This document shows positions 49,031 through 60,600 of a DNA stretch of 64,000 nt, one piece after another. The notes beneath the pieces are model-generated. The model ran no database searches, had not been told where the DNA came from, and saw only the letters and a program-made list of their open reading frames with translations. The stretch lies in the NCBI GenBank assembly GCA_037576195.1, contig CM075102.1, positions 47,364,745 to 47,428,744 on the forward strand, given 5' to 3'. Both the position numbers and the translations under genes were made by a program. How positions within the stretch are numbered: position 1 is the stretch's first letter; every line of letters starts with the position of its first letter. The DNA comes from Phytoseiulus persimilis. Lineage: Eukaryota > Arthropoda > Arachnida > Mesostigmata > Phytoseiidae.

Positions 49031-49996
49031 TCACATCGTGAACTTGCGACCTCTCGTTCCGTACATGCTTTCGTAGAGCCGTGACTTTTCCGCTGCCGAA
49101 ATATAGATTGTCACACTTTCCGTTAATTCATCGTCCATTGTTCTCACATCGCTCGACAGGAGGAAATATCCTCCAAGATTCAGCTGGGGGACGTCGTAGA
49201 ACAGAGCTAATAGCAGTAGGGCGAAGCAAAAGCCGCATAACAAATAGAGTGATACCGACGCTATGTACCACTCGTGTTCCGTGAAGGTCAAACTCTGGTC
49301 ACCGTACGGGACGAGATCACCCAGACCGATAGTGGTGAGTGAAATGAAGCAGTAGTACATTGCGTCACTCAAGTTCCAGTTGGGTTCTATGTGGGAGAAG
49401 ATCACAGAAGGTAGCATCAGGAAGAAGCCTAGAAACAGACTGCCTACGAGCAACAACTTGATGATTTTCAGCTCCAGTGTCGAAGAGCGGCCGCATTTCT
49501 CGAAGTAGTCCGTCAGGAGTTTGCACGGCTGCATCAGTCGCTCCACAAGAGCTCCCATGAGCAATAGAGTCAGCGGTATTCCCAGCATGGCGTAGATAAC
49601 CGAGAAGGCTCTCCCGGACGGCGTCAAGGCAGCCACACTTCCGTACCCAACAGTTGTCACCAGCGTTGTGCAGAACAGGAGACCGTTTGAAAATGTCCAC
49701 AACGGTTGGCTTGTGGCGTTACGTATGGGGTCTATGCGGCTCCTGTGGAGCACGAGAGCTTGCACCAGGAAGACTTCCAAATCAGCATCACTCAAGTTGC
49801 AGCGGTGTCGCTCGAGAAAGTCCACGCGAAAACTCCTGTAATTCTCTCGGAGTTCCTGTTCATGGTTGTGCTCAAGATAGGTGAAAACAAGAGCACCGAA
49901 ACACAGATAACAGATGAGCCCACCGAGGAGCGCTAAGGTGAAAAAATTAGACCGTCGCATCCCAAAGAGAGCTCGGCGGGCCGTGAGTCCTGACAT
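49031..49996 (-). CDS. Two-pore-domain K+ channel (TWIK-like), single exon
   Basis: Leak potassium channel of the K2P (KCNK) family, 321 residues, in the plasma membrane. Order: M1 (about 18-37, FFTLALLGGLICYLCFGALVF), an extracellular cap with a cysteine (HRC, near 66) and N-glycosylation sequons NLS and NAT, pore loop 1 with TTVGYGS, M2 (GIPLTLLLMGALVERLM), M3 (LLLVGSLFLGFFLMLPSVIF), pore loop 2 with TTIGLGD, then M4 (SLYLLCGFCFALLLLALFY). The GLGD second filter is typical of TWIK/KCNK1-like members. The ATG at 49994-49996 is the first in frame and precedes M1 by a normal short N-terminus. The C-terminal tail is short (about 50 residues) and acidic then basic. The complete absence of introns is notable. 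It is on the same strand as MED12, 3 kb upstream of it. Confidence 0.95.
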   Translation of the reverse strand: MSGLTARRALFGMRRSNFFTLALLGGLICYLCFGALVFTYLEHNHEQELRENYRSFRVDFLERHRCNLSDADLEVFLVQALVLHRSRIDPIRNATSQPLWTFSNGLLFCTTLVTTVGYGSVAALTPSGRAFSVIYAMLGIPLTLLLMGALVERLMQPCKLLTDYFEKCGRSSTLELKIIKLLLVGSLFLGFFLMLPSVIFSHIEPNWNLSDAMYYCFISLTTIGLGDLVPYGDQSLTFTEHEWYIASVSLYLLCGFCFALLLLALFYDVPQLNLGGYFLLSSDVRTMDDELTESVTIYISAAEKSRLYESMYGTRGRKFTM

Positions 49997-51850
49997 GGTC
50001 CCTTCAGGGTTTCGCTTTCACCTGTAGTGCTTCATCGCATCTCATCCATCCTGCACGTCCGCGAGAAAGATCATTCTCTCAGAGGCAACAATTGACTTGA
50101 TCACATCTGGGGAACAGCACGGTGGACGTCACTGGAGCAGCTCTAATATCTTTACCAAGAGCCGTTGGAGAGCGTCTGCTCGAAAAACTCTTCAAGGTGG
50201 TCAACAACGTAGACAACACTGGTCCCTGGCAAGGGAAAGAATGCCTTGAAACTTGATCCAGATGAGCTCAAAGCGCAAGGCGCGAGATTTGGTCGGTGCG
50301 CGTTATCTCTGACTGCAACTCTATTCATCGGGCCTATTCACACTCTCACTCCAAACGACAGCCTAGTTGAGCCAGTTCGATCCACTGAATATCCTCGCTT
50401 TCTGTCTACGAAGAGATCGTGACGGTTCGAGCACATGGCTTGCATTCTCGTTGCGAAAAGCTTGATGTATGCCTACTCAATTAGGAAATCGTCCGAAGCT
50501 GGCGGGGTCCAATCTTCAACTCATTTCTGCCGTTCCGGGTCGATCGAGGAGCCCTTGATTTTGCGTGGACATCGCGCTGGGGACCGTTTCGTAAACCGGA
50601 GACCGTTCACTACATGCTGTTCTCTCCAATTTGCGACGTCCGGTACAAAAGCTCAACCGCACTGCAGCCGAAGGGCGGTCCATGCAGTTCACTTGATGCC
50701 GACACCATGACGCACGACCCTATCCGGTTATCGCGGGACAAATATGGAACACGCCCACACGTCATGGGGACTCATAGCATGATTCGTCAGCAAGAAGTTA
50801 CCAGCTACCAGGTATACATGATAGCAATGCTCGGGAGCATGGTCTTCGAGTGTAGTGATCGATTCATGGATAATTTGAGCGGTATTTGCGTCCACGGCTA
50901 CATCTGACGCTTCCTAAGGGAACCCATGTGAGACGTATCGTGAGTTAGATCTCGCTGAGGGGGTCAAGAATCCGGCTTAACCGAGTTTTCCTCAACATCA
51001 AAAGGGTTTCGACCCAATTCAACATCGAGGGAAGGGGACGGCAGCCGAGATAATCCCCTATATTCCCTTCTTTCCTTCAAAGAAGCGCAGTCTGAACCTT
51101 CGTCACATATTCTGTACTTGTGTTTGCTCGAGTAGTTATAGCCGGAACAGAATCTCCACGTTTCGAGCCTTTGAAGCGACGAGCAACTTCTCAACCCAAC
51201 GGACAACAGTGCCTGCTCGTGACATTGGTAACAGCACATGCGATCCCTTATTGATCAGCCACTCGCTCCCGAATAACACACTTTCGGAGTGTAATCATTA
51301 CAGTCACATGAATGAATGCAGTGATCTGAAATAGCGTTTTGTTGATCGAACGGAGAGCTCTGTTGCCGAGGCGTCCTCGGGAGAATGGCGCCATTGTATC
51401 GTTGGCACGCGTTTCAGCTGCAGAAGAACTACTATCGAGCTGGGGAACGAGGATGTCGAATGGACAAATTCTCAAAACTGGGTTTCCATCACGAACGAGC
51501 CCCTTGGTGGCACATGGCTTGACAAATCAGTTGAAAATGACTTTGACGATCATCTGGTCGCGTAACGGAAACGCTCCGGAATCACGAGACGAATTATTTC
51601 GTGCGGGAGCGAACCTTGGCTCGGAGCACGGAAGCCGAGAGCTAGCTGTTATTCCTTTCCATTTTTTTTGTTAGCATATGGCTCGAACAATGATCAGCGC
51701 GAAGGTTCTCGCGAATCAGTTCGACTCATTTTGCATAAAAGAATCATCCCTCAGAACTTCGTCAGAATAACATCGATTGCGAGGCGCTGCATCAGCTCCC
51801 CTACTCAGTCCATCAGTGAGTCCGTTCGCCGGCCGAACTAGTGATTGGAA
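49997..51850. other. Intergenic, no gene recognised
   Basis: Divergent region between the minus-strand two-pore channel and the plus-strand secreted protein; it should hold both promoters. No recognisable promoter motif and only short anonymous frames. Confidence 0.5.
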
Positions 51851-52312
51851 ATGAGGCACCAGTTTGTGATTCTTGTGTTATCCCTTCTATTTTGGCAACA
51901 AGTGAAACCTCAGCGCAGCCCGATGCGCTTGAAGGCGGCCGCGATGCCGAGATCATCTCCGGCCCCCTCTCGTGAGATGAAAGGAAGCCCGACTGACAAT
52001 CTCTCTAAGATGGCAAACGATGAGTTCCTTCGCCGAGCAGAAACGTTTTTCAAGAATGCTACTCGAATGGTTGGCATGACGAAGAAGGGTTCCGATGCCG
52101 CATGGAAGATTCTCGTTAAATACTCAGCGGCTGATCAGGTGGATCCCACGAGAAAGATCTCACCGCAGGAAGAGAAACGCCGTCGACAGCAAATCGAGCA
52201 GATGAGGAGCGAAATTCAAAGGACTCTCAATGAGAGCGATCGGAAAAAACTCGCTGAACTGGAGCGTACTCTGAAGATGGAAATCAATAAGAAAGTCAAG
52301 GCCCGAAGCTGA
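51851..52312 (+). CDS. Small secreted basic protein, unrecognised
   Basis: Frame of 153 residues from the ATG at 51851. It opens with a short basic head and a hydrophobic core (MRHQFVILVLSLLFW, then QQVKPQ), a convincing signal peptide. Then comes a Pro/Ser/Arg-rich stretch (about 22-50) and a charged helical region. Residues about 100-153 are almost all Lys, Arg, Glu, Gln and Leu and should form a coiled coil (PQEEKRRRQQIEQMRSEIQ). Two N-glycosylation sequons (NAT, NES) are present; there are no cysteines, so it is not a disulfide-rich toxin-like peptide. An AATAAA follows at a normal distance. I do not recognise a family. It may be the only coding exon, or upstream exons may exist. Confidence 0.65.
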   Translation: MRHQFVILVLSLLFWQQVKPQRSPMRLKAAAMPRSSPAPSREMKGSPTDNLSKMANDEFLRRAETFFKNATRMVGMTKKGSDAAWKILVKYSAADQVDPTRKISPQEEKRRRQQIEQMRSEIQRTLNESDRKKLAELERTLKMEINKKVKARS

Positions 52313-52435
52313 GCTCGCAGGCTAGATGGTGTTCGCTTCTTACCAAGATGCGTTCTCGTTCAGGACGAAATTCCCTAAACAGCATGGCGGACTTTGTCAA
52401 CCTGCTTCCTCTTGTATCTGCGGGTTTGAGAATCG

Positions 52436-52441
52436 AATAAA
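52436..52441 (+). promoter_or_regulatory. PolyA signal of the secreted-protein gene
   Basis: AATAAA 124 nt after the stop codon, on the same strand; it supports the reality of the small gene. Confidence 0.65.
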
Positions 52442-55400
52442 GTTGAGTATATGTTGATTTATCGACTGGAATCTCCATCCTCGTCACGCAGTACGGATCC
52501 CGGCGTTTGCGAGAGCGAATTTCTCCATTATTTTTTGTTCGAGGAAATATCGGTCGATAATGAGTAATTTATTGCAATCAAGATTATTAGTAGAGCCTGG
52601 AAGTTCAGGTGATTTTCCGGAATGATCCCCTCATTGCAACGGATGAATTCCAGCGATGAATGCAATAATCCCGAGAATCCACCCAAACTTCGAGGTTCTA
52701 ATCATCAAGGAAGATTATTGATGTTTCACGACTCAATCTGCGCAGGGTTTAACGAGGATCCCAGGTTTCCGAAGAGTTTTGAGCGCACCTTCGACGAATG
52801 CTCGGCTGCGCGAAAGGCATTCGCTTCATTTCGCTCCAGCGGAAGAACTGACAATCGGTCGCGACGCACAGCACACTGTGAAACGCCATTCGCTGACCAT
52901 ATCCTCCTCAGTAGCAAACGAGAAGATCCGGCTCCGGATAGATCTGATAATCTCACAGTTACCAGTCATGTTATTGCAGTCGAGTGTTCGAGCTCAGTTC
53001 ATTAATCTCGGGAAAACAAACGTCTATTCTGGTTTGTGGACTCACACATAACACGGCTTAGCCCGCTGTCGCTCAACACCTGGGCGGTATTTTGGTCACA
53101 AAGCACGCTTCTCGAAGAGATCGCTGCCTTTTGTGTTTTTTTTCTCCTCCAACCTAGCCAACCATAATATCTTCAAAAATAACCCTCGAACACAAGTTTT
53201 TTTTCCCGGATCTATCAACGCCGGGATGATATTTTTAACGACCGAGTCCCGCGTTTCTACTGCACAGGTGAACTTCGCTAGTTTGAGCCCTGGTCGGTTA
53301 ATTCTGTTCGGAAAACCCTCGGCTGGTTACTATCTGCTCGAGCAGCCCGCAGGAGATTACTAGACCATCCAATTTTTCATCGAAACGATAGATAGAGCTT
53401 GTCACCGGAGATCAGCTGGGCTGCCCCGGTTGAGATATCCCTTGCCAAGTTTCGTCCAAAGTGTTTCCTGCGAGGGATCAAGTTTTCAATGCGACGAAAA
53501 GATTCCCAATTTTTTTTTCACTCCGAGCAGATACTCGAACCCAATATTTTTGACTGTGTCAGCCAGGACGCCAGTCACGCAGTCAGTCAGTCAGACAGCC
53601 CTCCACTCAACCGTAGACGCAAGCTCTGATATCCGCTCGGATTGCTTCCCCCAGAGCGCGAGCTTCTAAGTTCGTTCGCGGAGAACGACTCATTGTCGAG
53701 ATCCCAGCAGGCAGGAATCATTCAAGACTTCGCTCCCGCAGATCGTTCCTCTCCGACTGCTCAGCAACCTCCGTTCTTGTCTTTCTTCCAGCGTGCGTGC
53801 AATTTGCTCGCCCCATCGTCCGCCGTTTATTCGTTCTCTTAGCTTGTCCGTTTGTTAGCGGCTGTGCCGTCGGAGCATCCATCCGTTTTTCGCATCTGCA
53901 GCATCGAGCTTGCTCAAGAAGATTCTGTGTCGTGTACTCTAGCAACTTGCGAAGCCGCCAGAGCCGAGGCCATTAGAGCGACCGGCAGCTCGCTGCAATT
54001 GCTCCGTTGGAGGCGTCTGGGAGGAGTGCGAGACAGCGGAAAAGCGAAATCGACTGTAAAATTATCTGCTGAAATCTTCCGCACTCCAGAGAAGCTGGAA
54101 CTCTGTGTTTTGGACAAACACATAGTTCTACTGGAGCTCGGCTTCCTGGCCATGGTCGACTCAGACCCCGCGGTTCAGCTTTCCACATGATTGGTCGTCT
54201 CAACATGATAGTGGGAGCCTAAGGAATATTTAAGCGATTCTCCACACATCGGATTCGTGTCCAGCTGATGCGTACTTTGTGAGATCGACGACGGAGACCT
54301 TTCTCCACTGAAGGACTATTTTTTTTTCGAATGAACCCGATCCCCATTCATACTTGAACACTGCTCACACTTCTTAATCTCCACATGGTATCGATTTTCA
54401 GATGCAGTTAGAACCGCAACGTGTTCATAGTAGCTGTACCATGAGGGCACCGGAAACCGGGATCCAATGTTGAATTCCGCTTGCGTCGCCAGGATTCGGT
54501 CTCTGTGACTCCACGGTTGCATGTTACGACAGGTCGCTCGCATCGACTAAGTCGGCGTTGGGATATTGCCGAGCCGTGAAGTGTATCTGGTGGCCCAAAA
54601 TATGAGACCTGTGTCTCTAAGAAATTCACTGAACCCATTCAAACCAGATTCCATCGACCAGTCCTTCCGCATAGGCCTATTGCCCTCCGGAAAGACTACG
54701 AGCTATGCAACGCTTCTCCAACCGAAGCTCTACCGAAAAAGGAGTAGGAATATCGAATGAAAAAAAATCTGCACTGGAAAGGATTCCAAAAGCGGAAACT
54801 TTCGGGAACAGCAGCACAGAAGTATTCGGATCAAAATTCATTCTGCGCTAGCCGAATCAGACGTTAACGAATCGATCCACTCCTCAACCGATGTCGTGGC
54901 CTCTCTGAGCTTTGTAGTGTTGCTATTCGGAGGGGAATGGACGATTCGCGGAGCTAATTTCGATGAACAGATTGAGTTGTATTGATCCTACAGAAACCCG
55001 GGTCGAACGTGATTCCTGCACATACTCAGTGGTATAACAGTGCTTCGACGATGAACAACTCCTTATGTAGCACGAGGGCCAAGTCGGCCATCCCGAGGAT
55101 GCAATCGAAAGAACAAAGAAAACATCACTTAAATTCAATCTTGTGATTCGCTCGGTTTCAACATCCATAAGGATTCTCGTCGGAGCATAGATGCTGTCAC
55201 CGTAGCTGAGTTACATACGCATCTAATTCCGGAGACTCTCACACTTTTTCCTTCGCTGATTCCACAGGCGATGCCGGAAGCGGTTGGGCCCATGGAGTCG
55301 GACCGTTCAAATGTTCATACGCGGGTCCTCCATATTTGCCTGATAAACTCCGTGGAGCAATGAGTGATACGCGCTCGCCGTAGGCTCCCCCATTCCGAAT

Positions 55401-56280
55401 ATACTCCCACAGCACGTTCCCTCATGACTCCGTCACCGGCGAACGGCAGAAACTCCAACTCGCACTCAGACCTACGAAGAGATAACGGACGAAAGATTGC
55501 CCGTACGATTCGCTCATGGACGCGATGGGTGCCAGACTTCGCGGACGGGCTGAATTGTTTCCCCACAGGGGAAAATTCACAGTTGGCTCCAGCAACAGAT
55601 GACCACCGGGTTCCAACGGCACCAGAATCAGCGCGATTCCGCTCTTGTACTCTTGACGATCACATCGAGTTTCCGAGACTCCCATTGGGCCAATCAACAT
55701 TCTGAGATATTCGCCAGATATGAGCGGAGATATGAGCCAATGCGTGTGCTCGAAATGAAATCACGGCGCTCCCGCGATCTCGAGAAACACAAAGCGCCAA
55801 GGGATGATCATCTGCATAGAGCATTCTAGAGTCTCCGAAGAAAATGAACGATCCCATCCCGCTTCCAGCAGGGTGGAGGAACCTCATTCTCGGAGTCGAT
55901 TGCCGGGCGCTCTCTGGCACTTCGCTACGTTACGAAATGTGGTCCTGGCACATCGGCAGAGTGTTTTAGTGGCTCCATCTTGGGAATACCTCGAAGTCTT
56001 GCGTATAAGGGACTATTTTTTCAGCCATGCATGTAACAGGAATTCACAGTCATCGATGGACTTTCAAAGATGTGGCATTCTTTCGTACCAGACGGAACGT
56101 TGAAACATCGTGCGGAATTATCGGGATTCACATCCGTGCTCGCAAGCAAAAATTCCAGTGATGTTTTCAGTCAAAAAAGTATTTTTTTCCTCCCAGACTT
56201 TGGGGTGTGTTGGAACTGAAGCCTCGGCAAGGTCGGTCAAGTTCGCAATCCAGTCTTAATTGTTGCTCGAACGGAGGAAT
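52442..56280. other. No gene recognised
   Basis: Short anonymous frames on both strands. The stretch 53560-54200 is CT-rich with stacked TCAGT motifs and could be a promoter and 5' UTR of an unseen + strand gene (see the promoter entry). Otherwise nothing that I can support. Confidence 0.45.
53579..53594 (+). promoter_or_regulatory. Possible initiator cluster (TCAGT repeats)
   Basis: GCAGTCAGTCAGTCAG contains overlapping copies of TCAGT, the arthropod initiator consensus, followed by several hundred bases of C/T-rich sequence resembling a 5' UTR. There is no recognised coding exon downstream in the window, so this could equally be a four-base microsatellite. Confidence 0.2.
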
Positions 56281-57659
56281 TCATTCCGAACTCATCGTTG
56301 GAAAACGTTCCTCAGATGGAATCCTCGGGGCGTTTTCGGGTGCCATCTCCCTAGGGAACGACGATCCGTGCGACCTCGAAGCCGGAGAATAGCCGCCCGT
56401 AGACCTGCCGGAAGCTCGCGTGCCAATGACATCTCCCGAACCGTACTGAGAGCGACCACTCGAATGCTTCGCGTCGATTTTGGAAGCGAACGCGATCGGA
56501 ATCGCGTCGAAACCCATACTCATCAAGAATTTCATCACCGCGTGCGACATCAGACCTTCGGCCTGGAACGTGCGATTTCCTCAAAACATTCGAGCATTCC
56601 GGGAAAAACGGAGCCAGCTCGAAAGGATTCTCGCCGAAGATTCCGTTCGAGACGTGAACAGATACGCGGTTGCTCCCGGGACATACGAATCGAGCGCCTG
56701 ATGCTTTCAACTTGAACAGCTTGCTCTGGCTGCAGCATTTGACTGCCAATGAAGATCTTGAAGTGCGACAGCCAGAATACGGAGGGATGGACGGACAGAC
56801 GAACGCACGGACACACACTGTCGCGCGCACATGGGCTGCTAGCGCCATGCCGAGCAGCTTTACAACAGCTTTTTAGTTGCGTCTCTACAGACGAACGTCG
56901 CAATAAATCGGAATCGTAAAAAACAACAACGTAAAGCCGAAACGAGAGGGCAGCTCAGCGGGACTGGCTGAGAGGGGAAGTCAAGTGAGCAACCAAATGC
57001 GTTCGAACGCACTTACATGCATAACTTCATTTTCGACTTCTCCGCCAGTCGAGTCGAGGTGGAATAGGTCACGCGGAAGGAAGATTACGTTCCCACGGAG
57101 AGGACAGGCGCTCTGTCGGTATCACATTTCGCGTTTGAAAACGATCAGCTCGTTGGTTGACAGCGAAGTTCCCGAGGACGCTCCCTTTACGAATCAGAGA
57201 ACTCCAAGCGCAATAACCCGAGAACCCGCCCTGTTAACAGCCGGAAAAGAGAGCATAGGTAGGTTTTATGCCGGGGCGTTGAATTCGTCTCGTCCGGCTG
57301 TGTTTTCCTCCGCAAATTGAATGAGGATCGGTTGGACACTCTTGATGCAGATCCTTAACTTGAAAGGAGTAGTCGTTTTCGAATCTAGCTGGATTGCCTG
57401 GTGGCTGGGTATACATACATGGGCCGCGAGATACATGCTCAATCGATCGCTTCGAACTCGACCCTGAGGGGTACCGCAGATAAGAGCTGTCAGGCTTCGT
57501 CAGCATGTCGAGAATGAAATCTGTGAGACCTGCGAAACTCATGGAAATTCGAAGCGTTTCATAGTTCATCTTCATTTCTGTATGGACGGGCTCAGCTGCG
57601 ATCGAAGACTCGCAATGAAAAACTCTCCAATTCATGATGCCCAGGGCATCATCGTGTCC
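56281..57659 (-). CDS. Possible unrecognised gene, three phase-compatible exons
   Basis: Three minus-strand segments can be joined in frame: 57475-57659 (includes MNYETLRISMSFAGLTDFIL), 57017-57110 (NVIFLPRDLFHLDSTGGEVE) and 56281-56562 (AEGLMSHAVMKFLMSMGFDA, ending FPTMSSE and a stop). Splice signals are CTGCG|GTACCC, ACAGAG|C, ATGCAT|GTAAGT (strong) and CGTTCCAG|GCC. The last exon has a Ser/Gly/Arg-rich tail. I recognise no family, the first exon's acceptor is unclear, and no AATAAA was found close behind the stop. Phase agreement across two introns is modest evidence; chance is possible. Confidence 0.28.
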
Positions 57660-60600
57660 TCGGGATGTATCTTCACTCCTCTATTTTCTTGAACTTTCCC
57701 AGATATTCGGAAGATAGGCAGGTGGAGATATTTCCGGAGGAGAATAAATGGAATGAATCATGGACGAAAATCTCTGGTCGGAGCTGATTCGGGTCTTAGA
57801 CAATGATGACGAATCATGGAGTTCCATCTTGAATTAGTTGAAGCTTGAAGGACCTACGGATCTTGTCATTCTGGTTAAATGTAGACTGGGTCCTAAGATT
57901 TTGAGTGGAGGAACTTAACATAAGAAACCGATTCTGGTTCTCCCGACTCTAGCTCCGCGATTCGCCCTATCAGAATTTTCTTGCACGAAGCCTGCACGGA
58001 CAGCTCTACGAAAAACCATCGCTGGACGCTGTGGCCTGAGCTGTTCTCGTGATGGGACCATTTTGAGTTTTCCGGTTCTCAACCATCCAAACGAGACAGA
58101 CGGCATACTACTCTCTTGTTCGAGTCAGTGCGAAAAACGCCGGATCAAGGTTAACGAGTTCAGTATCGAAATTACTGGATTCACGGCAGGGTACATGAGG
58201 CTGAGATCGCACCCGCGACAAGTACTTGGGTTTGGAGGAGAAGGCCGAAACTACCCGAGGAGTTCACAACTCGGTGATCAGGCTTGAAGTAGTCGGGCAG
58301 AGTCTCAACGCCGATATTCCCTAGAGTTCATGGGTATCGGAATCTCGAGGTCTGAATCAAGATTTGATGGATTCAGACGAGGCTGGATCGAATCTGGAAG
58401 CCAGCGCGAGACATCCGACCATCAAAGCATTTTCGACGCTGGGAAGGGAGCCTCGTGGAGTCAGACCGTGTGCGAGGGACCCGCCTCAAAAATTTTTCAT
58501 CAAGTTCCAAGGGAGTGCTGCGCCATCCGCCTGCATTCTGTGTGCGTTACACATATTCTCGTAAGTTGGAGTCGCGTGGTGCATGGCCCCAGGGAAGCAT
58601 AAATACAACCGTATCATGGTCGGTCTTTGAGTATATGTCTGTGGGTAAAAATGTTAAGCGCAGCGTCCCTGGAGACGGCAGTAACTCCGGCAAGACCGTT
58701 GCTCCACGCACACGTTCCTGAAGGTATGTATATTCGAGATCGGGATAGAGAAGCTCTCGTTCCGGTTCAGTGTGACTATAAGGGCAGCTGTTGCCGATTG
58801 TTGGACGTTCAGAGATGTGGCGTTTCATACTGCCGCCCTAACAATCAAACGCGCACCGTTTTGATCCGCAGCTTTTTGCAAATAACTCTGATCGGCGAAG
58901 ATATAAAGACCGTATGTCGAGGTTCCACCCACCGGAGTGTCGTCCAGACTTGGCGGCCTCCTATCGTAGAAGTTCATATCATCGGCTCCGAGCATTATCA
59001 CGAATTTCGAATCAAGCGAGTTTCAACAAGAAAATTTCTAATGGTCGCGTTACGTCCAACGAAAGGACCCATGACGAGCGACGAGGCCCGGCGGCATATC
59101 TGATGGCGTGTTCAATTATCGCAACCGACAATGCAAACCTTGACAGGTCAGGCATTAATTCTTCTACTGCTGCCGGTTGAATGTCGTCCTGAAGGGAAAC
59201 GTGTCCGTGATCGGTCCGGAGTTGACAGAGGTCTGGTCAGTCATCTTGTCGAGATCCTTATCGCTGACGATGTTGCAGGAGTTGTCGTCACGACTCGATG
59301 CTCATGATGATGACGATGAGGATATCGATGCCGATCTCCGGCAGGTATTTGGTGGAACATGAAATATTACGACAAGGGTAATCTGTTGGGAGTTGCCGCG
59401 TTTGCAGCGAAAACTAGCCAATCTCCCTCAACCAGTGGGCAGCGCAAAGAGGGACTCGACTTCTTGAGGTATTCCGATCGTGAGAATGAAATCAGAGGGA
59501 ACGAAGGCACACTTCTGGTACCTTCTATTAGTTTGGGCTCAATGTTGAAACGATGAAGAATGGATCGAAATCGGCGGGAGGATCCTTCGTCAGCTGCGAA
59601 AGAGAGCAAAGGAGGAACTTCCTGTCGGCAAAGGGGATGCAATTCTCAGCTGGTATAATTCTGATGGAAAAACAATCTAGACCGATCGTGATAGTCTCAG
59701 ATCCTCCCATAAGTTTGACTCCGATCGAGGTACACGTCGTTACGGAATGAACATCCATATTCATCGGTCGATTGAATCTGATTATTTCATATGTATGTTC
59801 AACAATAAAATGGAGTTTTTACTTCGGGTACTACAAGAGATTCCCGGTTTGAAGTTAGTCGAATACCTCCGCGATCCCTCGGTCCTCCTCAAAACGGTAA
59901 GATCGAAATTCCAGATCCGACGAAGAATGCACCGGCATCTTGGGTCGACACTAGTGCCCTCCAGGTTCCCTTCCAAACTTGAGTCATAGATGGCAGCGTT
60001 ACAGAAGAGCCTCGATCATATGGAGCAATGAATGTCATAACTCGTCAATTTGATCCAGAAGTCACCGCGGAAACCTCTGATTCCAAAGATTCCAAGATCG
60101 ATGGTCGAGGTGTATATATCCGAGGTTCTGCTGTATTTACGTTTGATGCCCCGGCACCCTCGGCTTCTCTCGGCTCGAGAAACTTCATCATCGCTGCTCC
60201 TTGTCATCGAATCCTTCTGCCCCTTGGCTGAAGGCATCGATTAATACCGCATCATGTGACTCTATTCATTCGTACCGAGCAGGAACGAATAGAGCGAGGA
60301 AATCAATAATCCGGCAGCCGCGGCTCTCTTTCCGAGCATGCCAATCACTGAGGATCCATTTCGATGTCGGTTCGTGTCGTCATCCCGCTCATTGTCGCAG
60401 CTTGCCGCTCCTTGAAGTCCTCACAAATTCGGGCGCCGAATCACGTGGAAATCGAGTTAAAGCAAGTGGTTCGTGTTGGCCTCCTGTTCGCCTCTTTTCG
60501 CCCGAACGAGATCCGCCCCTCAGTAGACGATTCGAATGATCTTTCGCTGTTCTGCTGTACGAGAAGGCGAAGAGCGCGGGATGAAGTGATGTGGTGCATT

